Assembly: GCA_039090855.1 (NCBI GenBank)
Contig: CM076995.1
Location: 121,718,270-121,782,269 of the forward strand
From: Macrothele yani
Lineage: Eukaryota; Arthropoda; Arachnida; Araneae; Macrothelidae
Direction of reading: 5' to 3'
Length of the DNA stretch: 64,000 bases
In this document: piece after piece, positions 46,619 through 57,226 of the stretch
Layout of the letters: each line of letters starts with the position of its first letter
Numbering within the stretch: the first letter of the stretch is position 1
Position numbers and translations under genes: made by a program
The notes under the pieces: generated by a model
What the model was told of the DNA's origin: nothing
Database searches by the model: none
The model's input: the letters and a program-made list of their open reading frames with translations, nothing else

Positions 46619-47073
46619 CTCATATTCAAGTTTAAATGGGTAAGTTGTGAAATTTTTTATGTTACTTTAAAATTAACTAAAATGTAATTTCTGGATTTAA
46701 TCTTGCACCATTTTTAATCATTAGTCTTACAAAACCCAATCAGACACTTCCCGTTTAAGAAGTTTTCATTGCTTCGTCCCGACGAAAACTTCTTAAGCGG
46801 GATCCACTGTATATAGTTTTAGATTAGGTTAGATTAGATAGCAGTGCTGACATCTATGTTCCCCAACCCACCAAGATAAATAGTGAATGTAGAGCATGAT
46901 CCCTTTCCCTGGACTCTAGGAGTAGCTTTATGGAAAACTTTCTTTGCAATGTTCACTAATATGCCAGCACCAGGAAATAAGCAGCATATTTCCTTGGTTT
47001 AAATGTGGAAATCATGAGACAAACATGTCAAATGAATCATTTGAGAGAAAAAAAAAAGAGCTAATGCTGTTGT

Positions 47074-47515
47074 TCACTGGGTTCCCACTGAATTTCAGAA
47101 ATGAAACTCCCTGACTTTTTCAGGTTTTCCAGGAAAATTTCCACAAATTTTCAGACCATACTTTTACAATTCACGGCACTTTTACAGTAGAAAAACTAGG
47201 ATTTCTACTCAATATGCAGTAAAATCGACCTAATTAAAGATTTTATCCTAAGCGTATTAACATAACAGATTAATAATAAAACCATATAACTTACTAGTAA
47301 TTAGCAATCATAATATTTTAAAATACAATTAAAGCCCAATTTTATGACTCAGTGAATGGCAAAAATGGCATGTTAACAAGAGATTTCTCATTTTCCAGGA
47401 TAGTTGTGCGGATTTTCCAGGTTTCGGTGAAACATAGCAATTTTTCCTGACTTTTTTGGACAAAATCAAATTCCCTGACAATTCCAGGTTTTCCCTGACC
47501 CGTGGGAACCCTGTG
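47074..47515. mobile_element. hAT-type MITE with CACWGGGTTCCCAC ends
   Basis: The left end CACTGGGTTCCCAC and the right end CACAGGGTTCCCACGGG (complement) form inverted repeats, with CCCTGAC, TTTTCCAGG and TTTTCAGG motifs near both ends. This resembles a common arthropod hAT terminus. No transposase. The flanking 8-mers match only partly, so the target duplication is not secure. Confidence 0.7.
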
Positions 47516-48829
47516 CTTATTTCACGCAAGGAGCTGCATCACTTAGGAACAAAAACACAATCTGAGTTTTATTCCATTAGGCCAATGCAGTAATGATAGT
47601 AAAAAGCTGAGTAACAGCAGTAGTATTTATTCTTAGTAGTTGTTGAAATGTCAGTAAGCGTATATCCATTTTTGACACAGAAATGACAAATCTAACTGTT
47701 ACTATACATAATTAACTCTTCAGAAAACTCGAAATTTTACTTTGCCCTGAATCAGGAATTGACCCTCAATTTAGAACAGGAGAAGGATAACCAAGGTAAC
47801 GAGTACCAATAACACTGTTTGCAACACTCTTTCCCACTGATTCCTTGTCTTATCAATAGTAGTTCAAATGTGCTCAGTACTGTTGATTCACTTACACCCC
47901 TCTCTAAAACAAGTATATTACTACAATATCCTTAAGCGATTTATTTTCCAATTTCCCAAGGTTATATGAGCATCGACAAGAGCACTACATTGAAGAATCT
48001 GTCTGAAGAAGATTCAAATAATGAAACAATAGGCTTTTTGTTTTCCAGTGTTCCATATAACAGCAGCTTCATGGTTCGCTATTAAAGATGGTGAAAAATG
48101 AAACATTTCTTTTTGTTATTTGTCATTCATTTATTTTTATATCATGCCTGTATACTTGTGGGGGCTCATTTATAGAAGTGACCCCAGTGCCCATGAAGAT
48201 GCTAGGTGTTACTTGGTCTGCTCATTTGCATCTTGCCATTTTCTTTTTCAAATGTCTCCTAAAAGGACATTTTGTGCATTAGAGGAGCACAAAGTATTTT
48301 ATCTTAAAAATACAGACAATTGGTGGTTTACAAACACAACATGATAACCTTTCTGGTAACTATATGAAAATCCTTACATCCCAGGTAAAGAATTCCAAAT
48401 ATCATAACTTTTATCATTCTTAGTGACATCCCTGAATCTGCCAATATTCCCTTGTCAACCCAATTGTTGTGTGCCTCCAGCAAGGAAGTAGTGTTTAAGA
48501 AACACCACATGTCCACAATTGTTCCTCTTTCATACATTTTCCCAAATCCAGAAGCATTGAGATCAATGGAGCCATGATATTTGTTATTTTTTACCTTGAA
48601 GATAATAACTACCTTCAAACCTGCCACACAGCTTGTTACATTGTGCTCATAAGAAAGGAAATATCACATTTTCTTTAGAAGAAATACTTTTTTGCTTCTC
48701 CAGCACAACACATTCTTTTAAGAGCCATTTGAAAAAATTGAAAAAAAAACAACAACCTGGAAAACAAACAAACTGGAGGTTCAACTGGGTAATAATTGAT
48801 GTCATGGCTATTCCTAAACTTGATACACT
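47516..48829. other. Sequence without a gene; one arm of a diverged inverted repeat
   Basis: No gene recognised. At 48160-48250 a diverged segment (CTCATTTATAGAAGTGACCC and following bases) recurs in inverse orientation at about 50880-50965, on the other side of Penelope-like copy 1. A minus-strand frame at 48328-48627 has no recognisable similarity. Confidence 0.5.
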
Positions 48830-50421
48830 ATAAATTTCACTAAATTATGGGTTTTACACAGGAATAAAGGAAATTATTTACAGTCAAATTTTCAGGTAGC
48901 TCCCCTACCCTTCCTCAGGGCTACACTATAGTAGGTGTTGCCATTCATTAGCTAAATTCCAACCTTTCACATCATTTCATTGTACCTCTTTTCTCAATTT
49001 CCAGTCCTTCTGACAATTTTTCTCTTGAAAAAGTGCTGTTGATGTGTCAGAACTTCTACAGAGTCCCAAAGCACTTTATGTCCTGTATTTTAAACATGCC
49101 TGTCCAAACCTGTTTTGTTTGTCAAATTTTTAATTGCAGCTTTATGTTCTGCTAATCTGGTCTTAAGCTGTCTGCCTGTTTCTCCCACATAGCTGAGACC
49201 ACACTCACATTTTATGTGGTAGACCACTCCTTCCTGTAACAGAATGTTTTCTTCTTTTTGATTTCATTTTGGAAGGTAGTTACTAATTTTATTTTGTTAT
49301 CCTGGAGCCAGTCTGATTAGAAATTTCTCACTAATCGTCTGAAGTTTTTCAAATAGTCCTTTATGGTAAATAGTTTTCCTAGTTAACTGAAACAATTTAG
49401 TTTTTGACTACTGCTTCTTTTCTTTTTTTATTAAGAATTTTGTTGACTACAGAGAAGGGTAATTATTATCTTCCGAAACTTTATTCAGTTCCTCCTTTTG
49501 AACATGTTTTAACAATTCTAAAGAATTTACAATGTTAATCTTTTCCAAAAATTGAGTGGCCAGGTTTGTTTTTATGTAATTAGGGTGATTTGACTGATAG
49601 TCTAACATTTTATTATTGTTGGTAGGTTTCTTACATAACCTTGTTTAAATTTTTCTTTCTTTTATGACTAATGGTAATTCCAGAAAATTTAGTTGATTTT
49701 CTTTTTGCAGTTCAATGGTGAATTGCAATTTGTCATTCAGGGAGTTGAACCAGTCTAGTATGTCATATGGAAGAGAGACATTTTTGTTTTCTATAATGAA
49801 AATAATATAATCCATCTACCTAGCATAAAGACTGAAGATTGAAGGAGTAATCAGAACCTTTTCTTCTAGCTTTCGTACATAATAATTTGCAAGAAATTGT
49901 GCAATTGGTGAGTCCATAGCCAATCCAGAAGTTTGCTTGTAGAAATTGCTGCCAAATTGAAAATAGTTGTTTTTTAAAACAAACATCAGAATTTCATAAA
50001 GACCTGTCAGTTCTTCCTTGCTGTGGTTATGAAAGACTATTTTGTAAGCCAGATCTTCTGCTAGGAACTCTAAAAGATGATCCATATCTATGTTAGTACA
50101 CACAGATCTAATGTCGAGACTAGCAATTATAGGATGGTCAAGTTTTGGAAGGCCTTCTAACTTAACTATGAGATCTTTTGAGTTTTTTAGCAAGGCAGAG
50201 GGATCTGTAAGAATTTTCCTCAGTTGGCTCAGGAGATAATATTGAAGATTTAACAAGGCAGAGTTTTTTGAGTCCACAATAGGCCTCAATGGTTTATCTG
50301 GTTTATGAAGTTTAATCGTCTCATACATTTGAGGTATCCTATAATGTAGCTTTGAAAAGTTCTTGAAATCTGAACTTAGCTGCAAATTTATGTGAGAATT
50401 ATAAACACACTGATAATTCAA
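48830..50421 (-). mobile_element. Penelope-like element copy 1: reverse transcriptase and GIY-YIG
   Basis: Minus strand, 5' to 3'. The reverse transcriptase runs from about 50421 (LHYRIPQMYETIKLHKPDKP, LRPIVDSKNSALLNL, IASLDIRSVCTNID near 50100, KQTSGLAMDSPIAQFLANYY near 49900). Where a YVDD-type catalytic block is expected the copy reads LYAR-stop-MDYIIF (49815-49835), so a stop and a lost second Asp inactivate it. A degenerate linker follows, then the GIY-YIG endonuclease domain GVVYHIKCECGLSYVGETGR, QLKTRLAEHKAAIKN, TGLDRHV (49070-49235), and a 3' end like that of copy 2. The 5' half is missing. Confidence 0.92.
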
Positions 50422-50878
50422 ATTATGGGTTGTTTAGAACATTTGTATCGGAATGTTCTAACTATTAAACTTTACACTTGTTATACCTTAGAATCAAAAA
50501 TTTAGTTTACAGTGAAGGTCTTTCAATATGATTAAGGTAAAAAAAAGTGCTAAACATCTTTGTCTCTGCATTATTCACTAAATTTCTTGAATCGGCAGAA
50601 CAATTTACCTTTAGTGAATGCCGTGGAGACTGTGTTCACCTTCGTCATTATGGTCATCCATCTCATAAGAATGGAACTGCTCTAACTAAAGTTTTTACAT
50701 TTATTTTCTAAAGTTCAACTGTTTGCTAAGAACATTTTGCATATTTTGTTTAACTTAATTATATTGAAAAGGCTTCACTGAAAACCAAATTTTTGATTCC
50801 AAGGCATAACATGCATAAAATTTAATAGTCAGAAAATTTCAATATGAAAGTTCTAAACAACCTGTGATTTGTAAAGAT
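50420..50878. repeat. Foldback (inverted repeat), arms about 120-130 bp
   Basis: The segment 50420-50545 (CAAATTATGGGTTGTTTAGA and following) recurs in inverse orientation at about 50745-50878, with moderate divergence; both contain GAATCAAAAATTT. The spacer is about 200 bases. It abuts the truncated 5' side of Penelope-like copy 1. No target duplication found. Confidence 0.8.
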
Positions 50879-52368
50879 TGTGTATCTCATATGTGCGCGC
50901 AAGTGTACACAGTGACATCTAGTATCATAGAAACCTGGGTCACTTCTATAAATGAGTAAGTGTTCAAGTTGTAAGGCATGCATTAAATTATAAAAATGAA
51001 CAGAAAGTTTGTTTTAAAAATCTCTCAGATTCCCTGCTTCTGACAAATTATTGCCTCTATCAGTAATGATTTGTTTGTTCTCCATCAATACATCTTGTGT
51101 TAGGTCATCCTTGGTCAATGCACAGCTTTAGAACATACATTGTGCCAATCTTCCTTTTCCATATGACATGCACGCCTAAATTGCCTGTTTCCATTATCTT
51201 TCTATTACACAGGAGAAATAAAATTTCTGCATTACTAATCCTACCATGCTACTAAATCCATCCATTTCCCCCCTGAAATTTATCTTACCATTATCATATC
51301 AAACACATTTAACAGTCCAATGATACCCTTACTTTGTATCCAATCCTCACTGCCACAAAAGAAAGGCAGATTTAAATGCTGTAATGTATACAGCTACATT
51401 TTTACTTGAGCCAAACTCTTTGTCACTGAAAAATAGTCTTATACAGCTGATATGAGATTTTCCCTGCTTTATTAATTCTGTTGTCTAATTCCATCTCCAG
51501 CTTTTTAGCCTCACATCAGTTATTAAACATAAATAGTCAAAATCTGTTACTTGTTCAAGCTTCTTCCTCTGAACTACACAGTATCTTTGGAAGTTTGACT
51601 TAGAACCACAGAATATCTAATTCCAAACATTTGCAAAACAAAACCATTCTGTCTTTTGCAAAATATCAGATCTATACTCTCTTCAAGTTATTGGTTTTGT
51701 AATAACAGAAATAATTTTTGGCATTCTTATATTTTTTAAATTACTCAAAAATGTTACAGTAGACTTATAACATGTTTAGTGATACTGATGAGGCAAGCAT
51801 GTGCGCTACAAATGCTTCAGTGATGTTACTTAAGGCAGGAAAAGCTTGCACACCAAAAAGCCTGCAGGGATTAAACAAGCTACTTGAAGTTTTGGAACAT
51901 AAAGTGAGGCAGCAAATTTAGGATGGGTAAGGGTTGCACTTATCTGGGCTGGATAGTATCCAAACAAAATATAAACCAACCTTGGTATCAATTTGAAGAC
52001 TGTTGCAAGCACTAATAAAGAAATGAATTTGGGCCAATGGTGGTACAGGTCAAATGATGATGACATACAGTAAACTTTATGGTTTTGAAACAGCATCACT
52101 TATTGTGGTTTGAAGTTTATCTGTTGTGGGCATGAGTGCAAGGCCACGACAGATCTAGAAACATATTTGCCATGTTGTCAGCCTCAAGCTGAGGTACAAA
52201 CCTACTTGACTTTAAAACTGTCTCAAAGCAAACAGTCTCAGTTACCAATTACATGTTATTTCATAAAGTGTGACAAGGTCGCTAAAAACACCAAGTTTTA
52301 GGCACGATGTTTCCCTTTTATTTGCCTGATATTGTAACATTAAAACAAAGGGAAGTTTGCCTGGAAAA
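50879..52368. other. Sequence without recognised features
   Basis: AT-rich. The first ~120 bases are the inverse partner of a segment near 48160-48250. No further coding or repeat boundaries before the AT microsatellite. Confidence 0.5.
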
Positions 52369-52383
52369 TAATATATATATATA

Positions 52384-52437
<54 letters not shown>

Positions 52438-52456
52438 TATATATATATATATATAT
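52369..52456. repeat. AT dinucleotide microsatellite
   Basis: About 88 bases of (AT)n with two AAATAAT interruptions, immediately upstream of the full-length RTE LINE. Confidence 0.95.
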
Positions 52457-55400
52457 TTTATGTGGGATGTAAGGTCAGGTGATGCGTAACATCACAGCCT
52501 CTCCTTGACAAATGTCAACCCCGCCTTCTCGTGGTGCATCCTGTTCCCACTAAAGGGGCTCTGACGACCGCAAATAGCGGTATAACTATACCATCGGGAT
52601 CAGAGGAAATGCTATCCCACACTCACCAACCCGCTTGGCCAGCGTGGTGAGTTATGGCCAAACACCTCCAAAATGACTCTACAACTTAAATCTTGGCCCT
52701 CAGTCTCCGGCAGCTGGAATGTACCTGGCCAAGGCAGCGGCCAGTGCGACATGAAGGCAGAGGGTGCTAAGAATCCCCGGAGGACCGGACTAGGCTGCCA
52801 TTTGATACTGACCTTGGCTACCTACAACGGACGCTCCCTATCTTCTGATTCAAGGCTTCTTGAATTGGAAGAGGAACTACAAAGGATCAAGTGGGACATC
52901 GTCGGGCTAAGTGAGGTAAGGAGAAAAGGAGAAGATCTCATTGAACTGAAAAGTGGACATCTCTTCTATTATCGTGGGACAGATACTGGCAGAACTAGTG
53001 GTGTTGGATTTATAATAAACAAGAAACTGAAGGATAAAGTGGTAGAAGTTGAAAGTTCCTCTGACAGAGCTGCACGACTCGTTATCCAACTATCGAGAAG
53101 ATACCAGGCTCAGATTATTCAAACTTATGCACCCACCACAAGTCATCCTGAAGAAGAAATTGAAGAATTTTATGAGGAAATTCGTCATCTAAATAATAAA
53201 GGTAAGCAGCACTTGAAGATAATTATGGGAGATTTCAATGCAAAAATAGGGCACCGGCAACAGAATGAAACTTCAGTAGGTAAATTCGGTCACGGCAACA
53301 GAAACCAGCGTGGAAATACTCTCGTTGAGTTTGCAGAGGCAGAAGGATTTTTCATCTTGAATTCCTTTTTCAAGAAAAAGCCACACAGGAAATGGACATG
53401 GAGACATCCAATTGGGACGACAAGTGAAATTGATTTTATTATGTGTAACAAAAAATTCGTCATCGAAGACTGCAGTGTGCTGAACAAGTTCAACACAGGT
53501 AGTGACCATAGATTGGTGAGATGTAAGATGCACCTCAACACTAAACTGGAACGTGGCAAGCTCATAAGACAAACAAAATGTATTGACATAACCAACCTTA
53601 AAAAACACCATAATACTTTCAAGTTGGAACTGAAGAACAGATTCTCTGCTTTAGAAGGCCTAACATCGGAAGAAGTGGATATTTCGGAAGTTAACAGAAA
53701 AGTAACCAAAGCTCTTATGGAAACAGCAACAAAATTAGCTGGGTCTAAGAACAAGTTGCATGTAAACAAATTATCAGGAAAAACCAAAATGTTGATGCAA
53801 AAAAGAAGAGAGATGAGGACAACTAAAGAAGATGTGACTTCCAAAGTGGAATATATAGAGCTATGCAAAACAGCACGAAAAAGTATCACTGAAGACGTAA
53901 GGAAATTCAACTGTGAGCTAGTGAGGAAAGCAATTGAAAACAACCAAAGCCTAAAGATAGCAAAGGGACATCTCAGTAAGGGAAGAAAACAGATTATGGC
54001 TCTGAGAAAAGAAGATGGTTCTATAACAAGAAATAGAGGCGAAATTTTGACAAGAGTGAAAGATTTCTACTCCAAATTATATGAAAGGGATGATACATGT
54101 ACTCCAGACATCATGAAAGGTACCAGAGTTCTTCCAGTCCTCCCAGCAGAAGTTGCTCATGCAATCAAGAACATGAAGCGGGGGAAAGCTCCAGGAGAAG
54201 ATGGAATTACTATAGACATCATACAAGAAGCAAGTGGAGAAATTGAAACAGTACTCGCCCAAATTTTCACTCGATGCCTTAATGAAGGGAAGATTCCTGA
54301 GGATTGGAACAATGCTACAATGATCCTGCTACATAAAAAAGGTGACATTGAGGATCTCAGGAACTACAGACCTATCAGCCTCCTATCAGTGGTTTATAAA
54401 ATCTTCACTAAAGTTCTTTCACACCGCTTGAAGGTAACACTGGACATGGCTCAACCGAGAGAACAAGCTGGATTCAGGAGTGGCTACAGCACAATAGATC
54501 ATATCCACGTACTGAGAGAACTAATTGAAAGAGCGAGGGAATATGAACTTCCATTGTGCATGGCTTTTATCGATTATGAAAAAGCCTTTGATTCGGTGAA
54601 ACCATCAGCAGTTACCACGGCTCTGAAATCCTGCGGTATTGAAGATGCATACATTAATATTATTAATAACATCTATGAAAATGCAAGTGCAAAGATTCGG
54701 CTGTTTGAAAATACAACACACATAAAAATTGGAAAGGGAGTGAGACAAGGTGACACCATATCTCCGAAGCTCTTTAATGCCACATTGGAAAATGTCTTTC
54801 AATCACTGAACTGGGAAAACAAAGGGATAAAGATTAATGGAGATTATCTAACCCACCTTCGTTTTGCTGATGACATAGTCATTTTTGCAACTACCCCATC
54901 AGAGCTGCAGAGTATGATCCAGGAACTTGCTGACAAGAGTAAAGAAGTGGGATTAAAAATGAACTTTCAGAAGACAAAAGTGATGTTCAATGCTTTTACA
55001 AGAAATGAAGATTTATCGATTGATGGAGAAAAACTGGAGATAACAGATACGTATGTTTATCTTGGACAGCAGATATCAAGTGAGGGTCACATTGATGAAG
55101 AAATTAATCGGCGTACAAAACTTGCCTGGAGAGCTTTTGGAAGAAACAGCATAATTTTCAAGAGCAATATGCCATTATGTCTTAAAAGAAAAGTGTTTGA
55201 TCAATGCATCCTTCCAGTGCTTACGTATGGTTCAGAGACGTGGACCTTAACTAAAAGAGACATACAAAGGCTGCAGACAACTCAAAGAAGCATGGAGAGG
55301 TGCATGCTTGGTATAACCAGGAGAGATAAAAAGAGGAACTCGTGGATCCGAAAAATGACGAGAGTGGAAGACATCATGATCAGAGTTAAATCCCTGAAAT

Positions 55401-55640
55401 GGCAATGGGCTGGACATACTGCCAGAAGGACAGACCATAGATGGACAGCCGAAATTTTAGATTGGATTCCAAGGGACAGGAAAAGACCCAGAAAAAGACC
55501 ACATGGGAGATGGGTGGATGAAATTCATAAATATGCGGGAGTGACATGGAGGAGACTGGCACAAGACAGACCGTTGTGGAGGAAACTTGGGGAGACCTTC
55601 GTCCAGCAGTGGATTGATAATGGTTGACAATGATGATGAT
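52457..55640 (+). mobile_element. Full-length RTE-clade LINE (copy 2)
   Basis: Comprises a GC-richer 5' untranslated part (about 52470-52672, including CTTCTCGTGGTGCATCCTG), a single open frame of 984 codons and a very short 3' end that is just a TGA/GAT microsatellite tail, as in RTE/BovB elements. The exact 5' end is uncertain because it abuts an AT microsatellite. Copy 3 begins in its tail. Confidence 0.93.
52673..55627 (+). CDS. RTE LINE polyprotein: endonuclease and reverse transcriptase
   Basis: An uninterrupted 984-residue protein. The N-terminal apurinic-type endonuclease (about residues 45-290) has TYNGRSL, GLSEVRR (catalytic Glu), QTYAPTTSHPEEE, IIMGDFNAKIG and TGSDHRLVR (terminal SDH). 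The reverse transcriptase (about residues 500-770) has NYRPISLLSVVYKIFTKVLS, AFIDYEKAFDSV, GVRQGDTISPKLFNATL and LRFADDIVIFATT (FADD). A conserved C-terminal domain with LGQQISSEGHIDEEINRR, TYGSETWTL and KWQWAGHTARR follows. The start is the first ATG of the frame, after the 5' untranslated region. No catalytic residue appears lost, so this copy could encode working replication functions; whether it is transcribed is unknown. Confidence 0.95.
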   Translation: MTLQLKSWPSVSGSWNVPGQGSGQCDMKAEGAKNPRRTGLGCHLILTLATYNGRSLSSDSRLLELEEELQRIKWDIVGLSEVRRKGEDLIELKSGHLFYYRGTDTGRTSGVGFIINKKLKDKVVEVESSSDRAARLVIQLSRRYQAQIIQTYAPTTSHPEEEIEEFYEEIRHLNNKGKQHLKIIMGDFNAKIGHRQQNETSVGKFGHGNRNQRGNTLVEFAEAEGFFILNSFFKKKPHRKWTWRHPIGTTSEIDFIMCNKKFVIEDCSVLNKFNTGSDHRLVRCKMHLNTKLERGKLIRQTKCIDITNLKKHHNTFKLELKNRFSALEGLTSEEVDISEVNRKVTKALMETATKLAGSKNKLHVNKLSGKTKMLMQKRREMRTTKEDVTSKVEYIELCKTARKSITEDVRKFNCELVRKAIENNQSLKIAKGHLSKGRKQIMALRKEDGSITRNRGEILTRVKDFYSKLYERDDTCTPDIMKGTRVLPVLPAEVAHAIKNMKRGKAPGEDGITIDIIQEASGEIETVLAQIFTRCLNEGKIPEDWNNATMILLHKKGDIEDLRNYRPISLLSVVYKIFTKVLSHRLKVTLDMAQPREQAGFRSGYSTIDHIHVLRELIERAREYELPLCMAFIDYEKAFDSVKPSAVTTALKSCGIEDAYINIINNIYENASAKIRLFENTTHIKIGKGVRQGDTISPKLFNATLENVFQSLNWENKGIKINGDYLTHLRFADDIVIFATTPSELQSMIQELADKSKEVGLKMNFQKTKVMFNAFTRNEDLSIDGEKLEITDTYVYLGQQISSEGHIDEEINRRTKLAWRAFGRNSIIFKSNMPLCLKRKVFDQCILPVLTYGSETWTLTKRDIQRLQTTQRSMERCMLGITRRDKKRNSWIRKMTRVEDIMIRVKSLKWQWAGHTARRTDHRWTAEILDWIPRDRKRPRKRPHGRWVDEIHKYAGVTWRRLAQDRPLWRKLGETFVQQWIDNG

Positions 55641-55647
55641 GATGATA

Positions 55648-56685
55648 TTTTATGTGTGTTGTATTTTCAAACAGCCGAATCTTTGCACTTGCATTTTCAT
55701 AGAAGTTATTAATAATATTAATGTATGCATCTTCAAAACCGCTGCATATTAATGTATGCATCTTCATAAAAATTGGAAAGGGAGTGAGACAAGGTGACAC
55801 CATATCTCCGAAGCTCTTTAATGCCACATTGGAGGGTGTCTTTCAGTCGCTGAGCTGGGAAAACAAGGGGATAAAGATTAATGGAGATTATCTAACCCAC
55901 CTTCATTTTGCTGATGACATAGCCATTTTTGCAACTACCCCATCAGAGCTGCAGAGTATGATCCAGGAACTTGATGACAAGAGTAAAGAAGTGGGATTAA
56001 AAATGAACTTTCAGAAGACAAAAGTGATGTTCAATGCTTTTACAAGAAATGAAGAATTATCAATTGATGGAGAAAAGCTGGAGATAACAGGCACGTACGT
56101 TTATCTTGGACAGCAGATATCAAGTGAGGGTCACATTGATGAAGAAATTAATCGACGTACAAAACTTGCCTGGAGAGCTTTTGGAAGAAACGGCATAATT
56201 TTCAAGAGCAATATGCCATTATGTCTTAAAAGAAAAGTGTTTGATCAATGCATCCTTCCAGTGCTTACGTATGGTGCAGAGACGTGGACATTAACTAAAA
56301 GAGACATACAAAGGCTGCAGACAACTCAAAGCAGCATGGAGAGGTGCATGCTTGGTGTAACCAGGAGAGATAAGAAGAGGAACTCGTGGATCCGAAAAAT
56401 GACAAGAGTGGAAGACATCATGATAAGAGTTAAATCCCTGAAATGGCAATGTGCTGGACATACTGCCAGAAGGACAGATCATCAATGGACAGCTGAAATT
56501 TTAGATTGGATTCCAAGGGGCAGGAAAAGACCCAGAAGAAGACCACATGGGAGATGGGTGGATGAAATTCGAAAGTATGCAGGGGTGACATGGAGGACAC
56601 TGGCACAAGACAGACCTTTGTGGAGGAAACTTGGGGAGACCTTCGTCCAGCAGTGGATTGATAATGGTTGACGATGATGATATAT
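55648..56685 (+). mobile_element. RTE LINE copy 3, 5'-truncated with a 5' inversion
   Basis: The sense part starts at about 55766 (IKIGKGVRQGDTISPKLFNA) and stays open to QQWIDNG at 56671, followed by the microsatellite tail. Just before it, 55648-55745 is the same element in reverse orientation; read on the minus strand it encodes EDAYINIINNFYENASAKIR then LFENTTHIK, the codons immediately preceding the sense start. A further short inverted piece (about 19 bases from ATTAATGTATGCATC) is repeated at the junction. It is more diverged from copy 2 than copy 1 is, and it sits in the tail of copy 2. Confidence 0.93.
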
Positions 56686-57226
56686 ATATATAGAGAGAGA
56701 GAGGGGGGTTACTAAAACAAACTATAGGCAGGAACAGCATTTTCAGTCCACACAAGTAAAAACAAGAAAGATGACACCGAATTTTCGGGTGTAATAAGCA
56801 CGTTTTTTGAATCCGTTATGACGCAAATTCAATTTATCAAAGCTATTCAAAGTCAATGGAACCGGTATGGAAAAAAATAGTATCTGACGGAACAAAGAAG
56901 TTTTTCAATCCCTCAGATATTGCTGTAAATGGAATCGTGAGCTTACGCCCTCTGGTTGCAGACTTGTGCATTAAGAAAAACATGAATTTATATGAGGAAC
57001 ATTTCGCACTGGTAACTCTCTCCAACACAGAAAGAATTTTTCAAAGCGGACTCTTAAAAACAGAGATATCGACAAAAATAAAATGTGACTTTACGTCCCC
57101 TGGTGGGAAAACCATGCATTATTTTAGGAAGAAAGTATTCTCAAAAGTTTTTTTCCATTTTAGCGGTATCGGTCTAAGAAAAAAAAAATTGTCGAGTTTT
57201 CAGGAGCCCAGATTTTCCTACAAATG

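Larger units (their letters stand above)
44350..46809 (+). mobile_element. Tigger (pogo-type) DNA transposon 2
   Basis: Inverted repeats CAGTGGATCCCACTTAAAAA (left) and CAGTGGATCCCGCTTAAGAA (complement of right), followed by repeated CCC(A/G)(C/T)TTAAGAAGTTTT-type motifs at both ends, with TA on both sides. The transposase is on the plus strand at 44838-46361, and a palindromic repeat is inserted at 46392-46618. Confidence 0.95.

Noticed and set aside
48328..48627. 99-codon open frame on the minus strand
   Set aside because: Reads smoothly but resembles nothing I recognise; isolated between repeats with no supporting signal.
53290..53943. 217-codon open frame antisense to the RTE LINE
   Set aside because: Shadow of the intact plus-strand polyprotein; no family resemblance.
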